Positions 7,060 through 13,104 of a DNA stretch of 43,820 bases are shown here, piece by piece. Position 1 is the first letter of the stretch, and the number at the start of each line of letters is the position of its first letter. The DNA comes from a virus: the IMG/VR virus record IMGVR_UViG_3300042923_000471, positions 1 to 43,820 of that record. One strand, written 5' to 3'. Position numbers and translations under genes: made by a program. The notes beneath the pieces were generated by a model. That model saw only the letters and a program-made list of their open reading frames with translations, ran no database searches and was not told the DNA's origin.

Positions 7060-7571
7060 GAGACCCAATAGATGTTATATCCGAAAAAATATCCACATAT
7101 AAATTTTTCAGGGGACAGAAAAGCAGAGAAGTCACCGAATATATTTACGCAATAGGGATAAATATGGTGGGAGTTATTCTCATAACTGCTTTGTTTGGTA
7201 AATTACTAGGTACTTCTAACCATGCCATAATAGCTATGATGTCTTTTTTTGTACTGCGCAAATTCTCGGGAGGCTTCCATTTTCGCTCTTTAACTCTTTG
7301 TATGGTAGTTACAGTTGGTTTATTTTCAATTATTCCCTTTATTAATATTTCCACAGTGTACATTCAGCTGATAAATGTAATCTCAATAACCATTCTTTTA
7401 CTATTCGCACCGAACAATATGAAGCAAATTCCGATAATATTTCAATCACCTCTAAAGGTAATTAGTGTTATAATAGTAATGACCAATTTTTTCATAATCG
7501 ATAGCAATATTGCGCTTTCATTCTTTGCTCAAGCGATTCTGCTTATTCCAACCAGGGAGGTGAAACAATGA
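7056..7571 (+). CDS. agrB: AgrB-family propeptide-processing membrane protease
   Basis: The protein has 171 residues with several transmembrane helices after about residue 32. The signature RKFSGGFH (68-75) is followed by C82, giving the His75/Cys82 pair with the 7-residue spacing of the catalytic His/Cys in staphylococcal AgrB. AgrB removes the C-terminal tail of AgrD and joins the peptide into a ring. The start ATG overlaps the upstream stop and its own stop overlaps the agrD-like start (both ATGA), so the operon is translationally coupled. Catalytic residues look intact. Length is slightly short of S. aureus AgrB (about 189). Confidence 0.9.
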   Translation: MRDPIDVISEKISTYKFFRGQKSREVTEYIYAIGINMVGVILITALFGKLLGTSNHAIIAMMSFFVLRKFSGGFHFRSLTLCMVVTVGLFSIIPFINISTVYIQLINVISITILLLFAPNNMKQIPIIFQSPLKVISVIIVMTNFFIIDSNIALSFFAQAILLIPTREVKQ

Positions 7572-7696
7572 AAAATTTTATCAGACAAGCTATGAATTTT
7601 GCTACAGTAACTTCTTTGGCATTCGCATTCGTTCTTACTATTGTTCCAGCTAAAGGTTCGATCGGTGACAAGGAAATTCCAGCGGAATTAGAGTAG
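7568..7696 (+). CDS. AgrD-like autoinducer propeptide without ring cysteine
   Basis: This is a 42-residue peptide. The N-terminus is amphipathic/hydrophobic (residues 1-27), followed by a short middle and the charged tail EIPAEL (36-41), which matches the EVPKEL processing tail of S. aureus AgrD. Aligned on that tail, the residue that forms the thiolactone (Cys28 in S. aureus) is Ala28, and no Cys occurs in the peptide. The only nearby hydroxyl is Ser31. The signal may therefore be linear, a small Ser lactone, or cleaved elsewhere. It is linked to agrB by ATGA overlap. Confidence 0.75.
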   Translation: MKNFIRQAMNFATVTSLAFAFVLTIVPAKGSIGDKEIPAELE

Positions 7697-7702
7697 GTCC
7701 AT

Positions 7703-8053
7703 ATGGACTTTAATTGTGTCGATATGAAAACAAACGTTTATTCGGAGATATCCAAAGACAACGTTTTTTTTCTGTATAAAGGTGGTAAGTACCAATTATT
7801 AGTTCATTCCGATCAAGGTACTGGCTTGGAGTGGGAAATGATGGGTTCTGTAAATGCTGCTTCAAATTTTTTAAAGCAGTTTGGTTTTGTTCGCCTGGAT
7901 ACAAATATTATTGCTAACTCCGAAAAGCTTGATGGTAGAAGTAAGGAGAAACTATTCGGTAAATACAAGGCGTATTTCACTGACGGTTCAAGCGTTGGCG
8001 TATCAAGGACTGCATACGATTTATATTTAAAACACCTGCCACTCGTTGAATGA
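7703..8053 (+). CDS. Stand-alone LytTR-type DNA-binding regulator
   Basis: The protein has 116 residues and no receiver domain. The fold of LytTR proteins is visible: a beta-rich start (DNVFFLYKGGKYQLLVH, about 20-36), then GFVRLDTNIIANSEKL (about 61-76), which corresponds to the family's gFlrvHrSyiVNl motif, and AYFTDGSSVGVSR (about 90-102). AgrA-like regulators carry this domain behind a phosphorylated receiver; here it is alone, as in LytTR regulatory systems controlled by a membrane partner. It follows the propeptide by 6 bases. The ribosome site (AGTAGGT) is weak. The stop lies in a terminator stem. Confidence 0.72.
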   Translation: MDFNCVDMKTNVYSEISKDNVFFLYKGGKYQLLVHSDQGTGLEWEMMGSVNAASNFLKQFGFVRLDTNIIANSEKLDGRSKEKLFGKYKAYFTDGSSVGVSRTAYDLYLKHLPLVE

Positions 8054-8066
8054 GTGGTTTTTTTTC
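8039..8066 (+). terminator. Terminator of the agr-like operon
   Basis: CCACTC (8039-8044) pairs with GAGTGG (8052-8057) around seven bases, and eight T follow. The stem includes the stop codon of the LytTR gene. Confidence 0.85.
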
Positions 8067-8086
8067 TTATCACATATAACATGGCG

Positions 8087-8138
8087 TGTCAACTACCGAA
8101 AAGGTATACCTTTCTGTATGTTCCATAATTGGTATAAT
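8087..8138 (+). promoter_or_regulatory. Promoter region with perfect palindrome, after the agr-like operon
   Basis: TATAAT (8133-8138) is preceded by TCCATAATT (8122-8130), a perfect 14-bp palindrome AAAGGTATACCTTT (8100-8113) and TGTCAACT (8087-8094). Two of these words also occur before the agr-like operon. The palindrome sits where an activator or repressor would act. No protein gene on the plus strand follows; a structured region does. Confidence 0.45.
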
Positions 8139-8144
8139 TTATGA

Positions 8145-8317
8145 TAGGGTATGTGTACGGCGATCAATTGCCAGAAAAGATAGAAAATTGTAATACGTTT
8201 ACAACACTTGTCGAACTCGCAACCTAGAATCGGGATTAGGTTGCATAATTTGTAAGTCGTAGTTAGCAATTTGCTAAGGCAATCTTAGGGAGGAAGCGTC
8301 AGCTTCGACCGATTGCC
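8145..8317 (+). ncRNA. Possible structured regulatory RNA in the switch region
   Basis: Downstream of the 8133 TATAAT no gene is seen on this strand, but several perfect hairpins follow: TTGTAA/TTACAA (8188-8204), GCAACCTA/TAGGTTGC (8219-8244), TTAGCAA/TTGCTAA (8263-8277), and GGCAATC (8278-8284) with GATTGCC (8311-8317) enclosing GAAGC/GCTTC (8293-8306). The last lacks a T run. It could be an sRNA, or the stems could be operators and a terminator for the opposing gene. Confidence 0.3.
8263..8277. promoter_or_regulatory. TTAGCAA-type operator-like palindrome, distal copy
   Basis: TTAGCAA-T-TTGCTAA is a perfect inverted repeat. The same half-site builds the palindromes at 9212-9226, 9242-9253 and 9488-9504 in the repressor/early promoter region, about 1 kb away. 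Confidence 0.5.
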
Positions 8318-8318
8318 C

Positions 8319-8531
8319 TTATTCATTGACCCAAACATAAAGATCAGTAGGCGAACACTTTAGAATTAAAGCAGCTCTCATCTCCATAATAAATGTAAAT
8401 TTCCTTACCCCGCTGGCAAGCTGTGATGCGTATGCCTCAGATATATTCAGCTTTCTTGCAAAGTCAGCTTGAGACATATGCCTTGATTCTAATAGTTCAG
8501 ACAATCGGCACCTCCCGAATTGGAGGGCCAT
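8319..8531 (-). CDS. Cro/C1-type helix-turn-helix regulator, 70 aa
   Basis: This leftward gene starts at ATG 8531 with AAAGGTGAT upstream. The HTH lies at about residues 9-65: SELLESRHMSQADFARKLNISEAYASQLASGVRKF, in the style of XRE regulators, with nothing beyond the DNA-binding domain. A compact Cro/repressor role in the lysogeny switch is likely. Its promoter overlaps an inverted repeat (8611-8627) shared with the divergent small gene at 8662. Its 3' end abuts the structured region after the agr-like operon. Confidence 0.82.
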   Translation of the reverse strand: MALQFGRCRLSELLESRHMSQADFARKLNISEAYASQLASGVRKFTFIMEMRAALILKCSPTDLYVWVNE

Positions 8532-8604
8532 AGATCACCTTTAATAATTTATTGGAAATTCGCACCTTGTAATAGAACTGATGTTCGTGTTATTTTATTC
8601 TAAA

Positions 8605-8639
8605 CAAGATGTTTTGTAGTTCAAAACAAAGCTTATACT
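8605..8639. promoter_or_regulatory. Divergent promoters around an inverted repeat
   Basis: GTTTTG-TAGTT-CAAAAC (8611-8627) is a perfect inverted repeat. Rightward, TATACT (8634-8639) is a -10 with TTTTGT about 16 bases upstream, inside the repeat. Leftward, TTGAAC in the repeat lies 16 bases from TAGAAT. A protein bound to the repeat would control both directions. Confidence 0.5.
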
Positions 8640-8661
8640 AAAATGAAATGAGGCGGACTAC

Positions 8662-8808
8662 ATGGATGATGAAGCTCAGAAAGAATTTAAAGATTTGTTA
8701 AGACAATTAAGTCTAAAAGAAATTAATGATTTAACGGAAAACTTTAAACACGTCACCTGTTATGATTCCTTACTTATCTTTCTTCGCCATTCTACGCATA
8801 AAGTCTAA
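8662..8808 (+). CDS. Possible 48-aa protein, convergent with the repressor gene
   Basis: An ATG frame follows the rightward TATACT promoter; the ribosome site (GAGGCGG) is moderate. The product begins acidic and helical (MDDEAQKEFKDLLRQLSLKE). The last 39 bases overlap the 3' end of the opposing repressor gene. It may be a real switch peptide, or the transcript may act as antisense to the repressor message. Confidence 0.45.
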   Translation: MDDEAQKEFKDLLRQLSLKEINDLTENFKHVTCYDSLLIFLRHSTHKV

Positions 8809-9114
8809 TAGATTTTCCTTTTCGTCTTTATTTAAACGCGAGAATATTTCTGCTGCTTCTAATACCTGATCGTCTGCCAGGTATCCTATGAGGCTTTCTT
8901 TCATTTGATCTCCAACTTTTCCAAGTAAGTTATCTGTCGAAATCCCGAAAACATCTGCAAACTTCTTTAATTCTTGTGACTCAACAGGTCTCTTGTTCGA
9001 TTCAATCCTCGATAAAACACTATTATTCATTCCTACTTTTGCGGATAACTCTAGCTGAGTCCACCCCTTGCGCTCTCTGAGTTGTTTTATTTTAGAACCA
9101 GTCTTCCCACTCAC
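8770..9114 (-). CDS. C1-like repressor, HTH type
   Basis: This leftward gene uses GTG at 9114; a GTG at 9120 is also possible, but the AAAGGTGG site is 9 bases from the first and only about 3 from the second. The N-terminal XRE helix-turn-helix (about residues 5-60: IKQLRERKGWTQLELSAKVG, then NNSVLSRIES) is followed by an acidic/helical C-terminus (about 65-114) lacking any peptidase motif, so induction is not by LexA-type self-cleavage. Position opposite the early genes, across a divergent promoter, fits the lysogeny repressor. Length is near 115 residues, like short Gram-positive phage repressors. Confidence 0.85.
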   Translation of the reverse strand: MSGKTGSKIKQLRERKGWTQLELSAKVGMNNSVLSRIESNKRPVESQELKKFADVFGISTDNLLGKVGDQMKESLIGYLADDQVLEAAEIFSRLNKDEKENLLDFMRRMAKKDK

Positions 9115-9158
9115 TAACACAACCCACCTTTCTAAATCGACAATAATAATTTTATCAC

Positions 9159-9175
9159 TTTTCTAAAACAGAAAA
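9159..9175. promoter_or_regulatory. Inverted repeat at the repressor promoter
   Basis: TTTTCT-AAAAC-AGAAAA is a perfect inverted repeat just upstream of the leftward extended -10 (TGATAAAAT on the minus strand). It may be an autoregulatory operator of the repressor gene. Confidence 0.45.
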
Positions 9176-9205
9176 AGTATTTTTGCTAAAGGAGAAAATA
9201 AAAAC

Positions 9206-9253
9206 TTGACTTTGCTATAATAGCAAGTTATATTGTGACTATAGCAATTGCTA
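9206..9253 (+). promoter_or_regulatory. Early rightward promoter with TTGCTA operators
   Basis: TTGACT (9206-9211), a 17-bp spacer and TATATT (9229-9234) form a strong sigma-A promoter. The spacer is filled by the perfect repeat TTGCTA-TAA-TAGCAA (9212-9226), and a 12-bp palindrome TAGCAATTGCTA (9242-9253) covers the start site. Repressor bound here would shut off the early operon. Confidence 0.8.
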
Positions 9254-9280
9254 ATTCAGCAAAAGATAGGAGGTCCACAG

Positions 9281-9508
9281 ATGAAAGAATTAAATTTAGT
9301 ATTAATTAAAAAGAGAAGAAAAGAATTGCGGTTGTCTTTGTTGGAAATGGCTGTATTACTAGGGTTTAAGAATGCATCAACTTATTATAAGTATGAAATT
9401 GGACAATCTAAATTCAAGGCAGAACATATTCCGATTGTTGCATCTAAACTAAAACTTAAAATGTCAGAGATTTTTTTTACCCCCGAATTTGCTAAATTAG
9501 CAAATTAG
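9281..9508 (+). CDS. Cro-like helix-turn-helix protein, first early gene
   Basis: The product has 75 residues from ATG 9281, set by AGGAGG 7 bases upstream; an in-frame ATG at 9248 lies inside the operator and is unlikely. An XRE-type HTH is seen at about residues 6-60 (LIKKRRKELRLSLLEMAVLL, then NASTYYKYEIGQ). As the first gene after the repressed promoter it is the best Cro candidate. Its last codons coincide with another TTGCTAA palindrome (9488-9504), so it may be subject to feedback within its own 3' end. Confidence 0.85.
   Translation: MKELNLVLIKKRRKELRLSLLEMAVLLGFKNASTYYKYEIGQSKFKAEHIPIVASKLKLKMSEIFFTPEFAKLAN
9488..9504. promoter_or_regulatory. Operator-like palindrome in the 3' end of the Cro-like gene
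   Basis: TTTGCTAA-A-TTAGCAAA is perfect over 8-bp arms and shares the half-site of the early operators. It could be an auxiliary repressor site that assists looping. Confidence 0.55.
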
Positions 9509-9525
9509 TGAAGGAGATGAACTAA

Positions 9526-10290
9526 ATGAAACTAATCGAAATCAACGGCGTTCGCGGTTATATAGACGAGAACGGAACAGCTCAGTTAAATCTTGAAGAC
9601 ATATCTAGAGGTTTGGGATTCATTCAAAACAAAAACAACGTTGCTTATGTTCGTTGGGATCGGGTTAACGGTTACTTATCCGATATGGGTTTTCCCCAGT
9701 TGGTGGGGAAAGATTTTATACCTGAAAATGTGTTCTACCGTTTGTCTATGAAAGGAGAAACAGAATCTGCTATCAACTTCCAATCGAAAGTGGCTGATGA
9801 AATTCTTCCTAGCATACGAAAAACAGGGTCTTACAGTGTTCAGCATAGAATGCCGCAATCGTTTGCAGAAGCGCTCGAAGGTTACGCAGCTCAACTAAGA
9901 ATATCTGAAGCACTGGACAATGAACGAAAGCAGTTGGCCGCAAAGGTTGAAACTGATCGACCAATGGTACTGTTTGCTGAATCTGTTCAAGTGTCTGCTG
10001 ATTCCATCTTAATAGGTGAACTGGCAAAGCTTCTTAAACAAAACGACATCAACATTGGTGGAACGAGATTGTTCAAACTTCTACGAGAGGAAGGATACCT
10101 GATGAGCAAAGGTGATCAGTACAACATGCCTACGCAACGTTCAATGGACCTGAAGATCATGGAGATTAAGCCAGGAACACGAGGTGGTTCAAATGGTGCA
10201 GTACATATCACCCGAACGACAAAGATAACTGGTAAAGGTCAAATTTACTTCATTAATAAGTTTAAAAATGCGTTACACCTAGTCAAATAA
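9526..10290 (+). CDS. Phage antirepressor (Bro-N/KilAC type)
   Basis: The protein has 254 residues, ATG after GAAGGAGATG. The N-terminal part (about 1-105) looks Bro-N-like: residues ISRGLGF, RWDRVNGYL, and the closing VADEILPSIRKTGSY, which is typical of Bro-N ends. A helical linker precedes a C-terminal KilAC/ANT domain (about 140-254) with ADSILIGELAKLLKQNDINIG and the TKITGKGQIYF end. Such proteins antagonise the phage repressor and favour lytic growth. The gene follows the Cro-like gene in the early operon, the usual site for an antirepressor. Confidence 0.9.
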   Translation: MKLIEINGVRGYIDENGTAQLNLEDISRGLGFIQNKNNVAYVRWDRVNGYLSDMGFPQLVGKDFIPENVFYRLSMKGETESAINFQSKVADEILPSIRKTGSYSVQHRMPQSFAEALEGYAAQLRISEALDNERKQLAAKVETDRPMVLFAESVQVSADSILIGELAKLLKQNDINIGGTRLFKLLREEGYLMSKGDQYNMPTQRSMDLKIMEIKPGTRGGSNGAVHITRTTKITGKGQIYFINKFKNALHLVK

Positions 10291-10303
10291 AGGAGCTGAT
10301 CCC

Positions 10304-10426
10304 ATGGGAAAAGACGAAAAAGCAGTAATCTCCACCTTAGCATTCTCACGAGAACTTGCTGAGAAAATTACACTGAGCGTGAAAAAGAACAAAGCAGCTA
10401 AAGCAGATAAGAAACAAGGAGCCTAA
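10304..10426 (+). CDS. Small basic protein, 40 aa, unknown
   Basis: The frame starts at ATG 10304 after AAAGGAGCTGA, directly after the antirepressor. The product has a short helical start and a Lys/Ala-rich C-terminal half. No family was recognised. The strong ribosome site supports translation. Confidence 0.6.
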   Translation: MGKDEKAVISTLAFSRELAEKITLSVKKNKAAKADKKQGA

Positions 10427-10443
10427 CACTTTCCTAACACTTT
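10422..10443. repeat. Two tandem 11-bp repeats
   Basis: The unit CCTAACACTTT occurs twice head to tail, starting in the stop codon of the preceding small gene. The 11-bp period is close to one helical turn, so it may be a protein-binding site ahead of the next gene. Confidence 0.6.
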
Positions 10444-10519
10444 CCCACCCAGAGTAATATACCACACTGGAACATTATAGTAATTACATTTGTTTACTAT
10501 CGTTAACAAAGGAGCGCAT

Positions 10520-10717
10520 ATGAACCTGCAACAATACGCCAACCAATCTACCCCCGAGAAGCTTTCCGGCGAAGAGTTAGCCTTCATGCGATCCATAGCA
10601 ATCCACTTCATCAACTGCGGAGACGCACAAAAGGTGAACGTCGGCCGCACGATGAGCATTCTGTTAAACCACATTGATTACATGACATTGGAGGCGATGA
10701 GGAATAGACATTTGTGA
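10520..10717 (+). CDS. Hypothetical protein, 65 aa
   Basis: ATG 10520 is chosen because AAAGGAG lies about 6 bases upstream; an earlier in-frame ATG at 10490 has no such site. The product is helical, without known motif, and lies in the early operon after the tandem repeats and a weak TATAGT (10476-10481). Confidence 0.6.
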   Translation: MNLQQYANQSTPEKLSGEELAFMRSIAIHFINCGDAQKVNVGRTMSILLNHIDYMTLEAMRNRHL

Positions 10718-10745
10718 AGTTTGTGAGGGTACAAAGGTCCTTGGA

Positions 10746-10958
10746 ATGCTGAATAGTCCGTGTTATAGATGTGGCGGTTCAGGACTATGGAGGCCAATAG
10801 AATCGCTACAAACAAGTATATCAAGAAAAATCACAACCTCAGAAAAGATCAGGAATCTGAAGGATTCAGGTAAATCGATAACTGAAATCGCTCAAATTCT
10901 TAACATTCACTATAACTATGCTTGGTTGGTATCTAGACAACATATTTCGAAAAAATAG
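10746..10958 (+). CDS. Small protein with zinc knuckle and helix-turn-helix, 70 aa
   Basis: The N-terminus has C-Y-R-C-G-G-S-G, a DnaJ-type half zinc motif. Residues about 34-65 (KIRNLKDSGKSITEIAQILN, then IHYNYAWLV) read as a simple HTH like that of resolvases. It may bind DNA as a minor regulator. The start has only a weak ribosome site (AAAGGTCC). Confidence 0.55.
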   Translation: MLNSPCYRCGGSGLWRPIESLQTSISRKITTSEKIRNLKDSGKSITEIAQILNIHYNYAWLVSRQHISKK

Positions 10959-10970
10959 GAGGCTAAGAAC

Positions 10971-11096
10971 ATGGGTGAAATAGCAGAAATGATATTGGAT
11001 GGTGTCCTTTGTAAAGTGTGTGGAACATACATTGATGGACACGAGACAGGGTATCCACGAAGTTGTGAAGATTGCGAGGAGGAGGAAGCGTCATGA
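10971..11096 (+). CDS. Small Cys-rich (zinc-ribbon-like) protein, 41 aa
   Basis: ATG 10971 follows AGGAGG. Two C-x2-C pairs (CKVC and CEDC) about 18 residues apart suggest one bound zinc. The stop overlaps the next start (ATGA). Function is unknown; tiny zinc-ribbon proteins are common in Gram-positive phage early regions. Confidence 0.6.
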   Translation: MGEIAEMILDGVLCKVCGTYIDGHETGYPRSCEDCEEEEAS

Positions 11097-11260
11097 ACTG
11101 CTACTGCTGCTCACGTAAAGCCACACACCGCATATACGACGATTTAAAGCCAGTATGTACCTTTCACCGTGACGAAGCTTTAGAAGAGGAAACACAGCCT
11201 ATATTGGTGATGAGAATTGAGGAGGGTGTTAAGCGTGTCGGACAAAGTGAAGTTGCCTAG
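11093..11260 (+). CDS. Small Cys-containing protein, 55 aa
   Basis: ATG 11093 overlaps the upstream stop and has GAGGAGGAGG before it; the in-frame frame extends further 5' but lacks a better start. The N-terminus is C-Y-C-C and continues with C-x2-H (CTFH), which may bind zinc. The last 26 bases overlap the next gene. Confidence 0.55.
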   Translation: MNCYCCSRKATHRIYDDLKPVCTFHRDEALEEETQPILVMRIEEGVKRVGQSEVA

Positions 11261-11609
11261 AAGAGTGGTGGATGCAATTAATTACTTTCTACACAACGAA
11301 AGATTAAGTTATTCAGAAATAGTGTGGCAATCATATCAAGTTAACCAAACCACTGAGCATGGTAGATATCTTCGTGACTATGCTTCAGATAACTTTGTTG
11401 ATATCTTGCAAGCCCTAGTCAACGGCTACGAGGTAGAAGAGACACCTGAAGATAAGGTGAGAGATTACATTGATCATCTTAAATCCACTAGAGACAGAAT
11501 CGACTTAGCTCCAGAACGTTGCCGATCTGCTGAATACTCAGGGCGAATCGACAGTGTATTACAGACACTTAGTCTCCTGAACATCAAAATCGAGGGGGTT
11601 AACGCATGA
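11235..11609 (+). CDS. Hypothetical protein, 124 aa
   Basis: GTG 11235 is chosen over an upstream in-frame start because GGAGGG lies 8 bases before it. The product is helical: residues about 10-60 form a compact acidic domain, and a second helical pair lies at about 72-120. No family was identified with confidence. It overlaps its neighbours by a few bases on both sides, as part of a coupled early operon. Confidence 0.65.
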   Translation: MSDKVKLPRRVVDAINYFLHNERLSYSEIVWQSYQVNQTTEHGRYLRDYASDNFVDILQALVNGYEVEETPEDKVRDYIDHLKSTRDRIDLAPERCRSAEYSGRIDSVLQTLSLLNIKIEGVNA

Positions 11610-11866
11610 AAACAGACATGACCATCGACGTAACCAACGGATGCTTCGAAGCCAAAGTGGATCCCAAGACAACGTACACGCCTGCATTTCTGAAACTGAT
11701 GTCTGGCGGCTCAGAAATCGGCATCCAAGCGACTGATGAGCAGTTGGAAGAGATCGCATACGCCATACAGCAGCACCTTAACCGTGGCAGAGTGCATGAG
11801 TTCCCTGATAGCCAGCTTATTTTGAATTCTGAGTTACATACTGCGGTGGAGGAGCTGAGCGCATGA
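11606..11866 (+). CDS. Hypothetical protein, 86 aa
   Basis: ATG 11606 overlaps the preceding stop. The product starts beta-rich (residues 3-40, an apparent small sandwich), followed by a helix (44-60). There are no catalytic motifs. ATGA overlap also links it to the next gene. Confidence 0.6.
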   Translation: MKTDMTIDVTNGCFEAKVDPKTTYTPAFLKLMSGGSEIGIQATDEQLEEIAYAIQQHLNRGRVHEFPDSQLILNSELHTAVEELSA

Positions 11867-12066
11867 ATAGTATGCCGCCTCAATATTTAGCGAACATGTT
11901 TAAATCATGGACAATGGATGACCTGATTTGGCAAAGGGATGTGCTAGGTGCAACAGAGCGCGAAATCCTCGATGTAACTGACGAGATCAAGCGGAGGGAG
12001 GCGGAGGCTAGTGCGGCAACCAGTGAGTTACTTGGATATAGCCAAGGAAGCCCGGTCACGCGGTGA
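11863..12066 (+). CDS. Hypothetical protein, 67 aa
   Basis: ATG 11863 overlaps the upstream stop (ATGA) and GGAGGAGC lies upstream. The product is short and helical, with a charged middle (about 30-50). No family was recognised. It is the last gene before a 144-bp gap that holds a long hairpin. Confidence 0.55.
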   Translation: MNSMPPQYLANMFKSWTMDDLIWQRDVLGATEREILDVTDEIKRREAEASAATSELLGYSQGSPVTR

Positions 12067-12123
12067 TCGAAAGGGGTTCTGGAGAGCCTTTTACCAACAC
12101 AGACGTGTCATGAGAAAGAAAAA

Positions 12124-12157
12124 GACCCAAAAGCTGTTGGAGCAGCTTAGTAGGGTC
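12124..12157 (+). other. Hairpin in the 12067-12210 gap
   Basis: GACCC (12124-12128) pairs with GGGTC (12153-12157), and AAGCTG (12131-12136) with CAGCTT (12143-12148). No T run follows, so it may pause transcription or protect RNA rather than terminate. The rest of the gap shows no convincing gene. Confidence 0.4.
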
Positions 12158-12210
12158 CGTTAGGTAAATCTTGATGATTACTAATATACCACAAATCGGA
12201 GGTTTTATAC

Positions 12211-13104
12211 ATGGAAGCAGCAATAGATTTCAGTTCATATATGGCACCAGTTAAACAAGAAAAATCCACTACAACCGAAATGATGGTAGGCAGACAGGCG
12301 CAAGAGGTTCAGATGGCAATGTTTGTAGCGAAGCAGTTTCCGCGTGATGTTTTTGCGGCTTTCAACAAGATCATGATATCGTGCGAAAGAAAAATTCTCG
12401 CAGAGCAGGCGGTGTACGAGTTTCCTCGTGGTGGACAAAAGGTGACTGGTCCCTCAATTCGATTAGCTGAGGTAATCGCTCAAAACTGGGGGAATATCGA
12501 CTTCGGAGTTATTGAGTTAGAACAGAAAGCAGGCGTTTCTAAGGCTATGTCATATGCTTGGGATCTTGAAACGAATGTCCGGCAGACAAAAATATTCGAT
12601 GTAAGGCATGAGCGTAAAGCGAAGGGGTCCATCAGTAAATTAGATGATCCGCGTGATATTTATGAACTTGTGGCAAATAATGGTGCCCGAAGATTACGCG
12701 CTTGCATTCTCGGTGTCATCCCTGGTGACGTGATTGACGCAGCTGTAGAAAAGTGCAAGCAGACCATGGCTAACGGAAACAAGGAACCTATCGGCGATCG
12801 TATTAGGGCCATGATCGTAATATTCGAGAAAGATCATCAGGTTAATCAATCAATGATCGAAAAGTTTATTGGCTGTAAAGCTGAGGCTTTCAGTGAGCAG
12901 GATCTTGTGAGGCTCAGAAACGTGTATAAGACGCTTCGAGATGGAATGGGTAAACGAGAGGACTACTTCGAAGTTAAAAGCGCTCAGAAGGCGACTACGG
13001 ATCCTAAAAACGAAGACATAGTGACAGGATTCGATGAATACCTCAAGCAAACGGAGGGCGGTAAAAATGCTGATCCTAACCAGTCAGAATTACCACTCAC
13101 TTGA
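12211..13104 (+). CDS. Putative phage recombination protein (annealase candidate), 297 aa
   Basis: ATG 12211 follows CGGAGG. Notable motifs are GPSIRLAEVIAQNWGNIDFG (about 80-99), AWDLETN (about 116-122), and DPRDIYELVANNGARRLRAC (about 146-165). The C-terminus is low complexity and acidic. The downstream gene is a DUF3799-like PD-(D/E)XK nuclease overlapping it by 38 bases; phages usually pair such nucleases with a single-strand annealing protein, so that role is inferred. I do not see clear RecT, Erf or Sak signatures, so it would be a divergent or separate family. Confidence 0.6.
   Translation: MEAAIDFSSYMAPVKQEKSTTTEMMVGRQAQEVQMAMFVAKQFPRDVFAAFNKIMISCERKILAEQAVYEFPRGGQKVTGPSIRLAEVIAQNWGNIDFGVIELEQKAGVSKAMSYAWDLETNVRQTKIFDVRHERKAKGSISKLDDPRDIYELVANNGARRLRACILGVIPGDVIDAAVEKCKQTMANGNKEPIGDRIRAMIVIFEKDHQVNQSMIEKFIGCKAEAFSEQDLVRLRNVYKTLRDGMGKREDYFEVKSAQKATTDPKNEDIVTGFDEYLKQTEGGKNADPNQSELPLT

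Noticed and set aside
12063-12163. Very short frames in the gap before the annealase candidate
   Set aside because: Two frames of 16-17 codons exist but have no convincing ribosome sites, and the segment is better explained by its hairpin.
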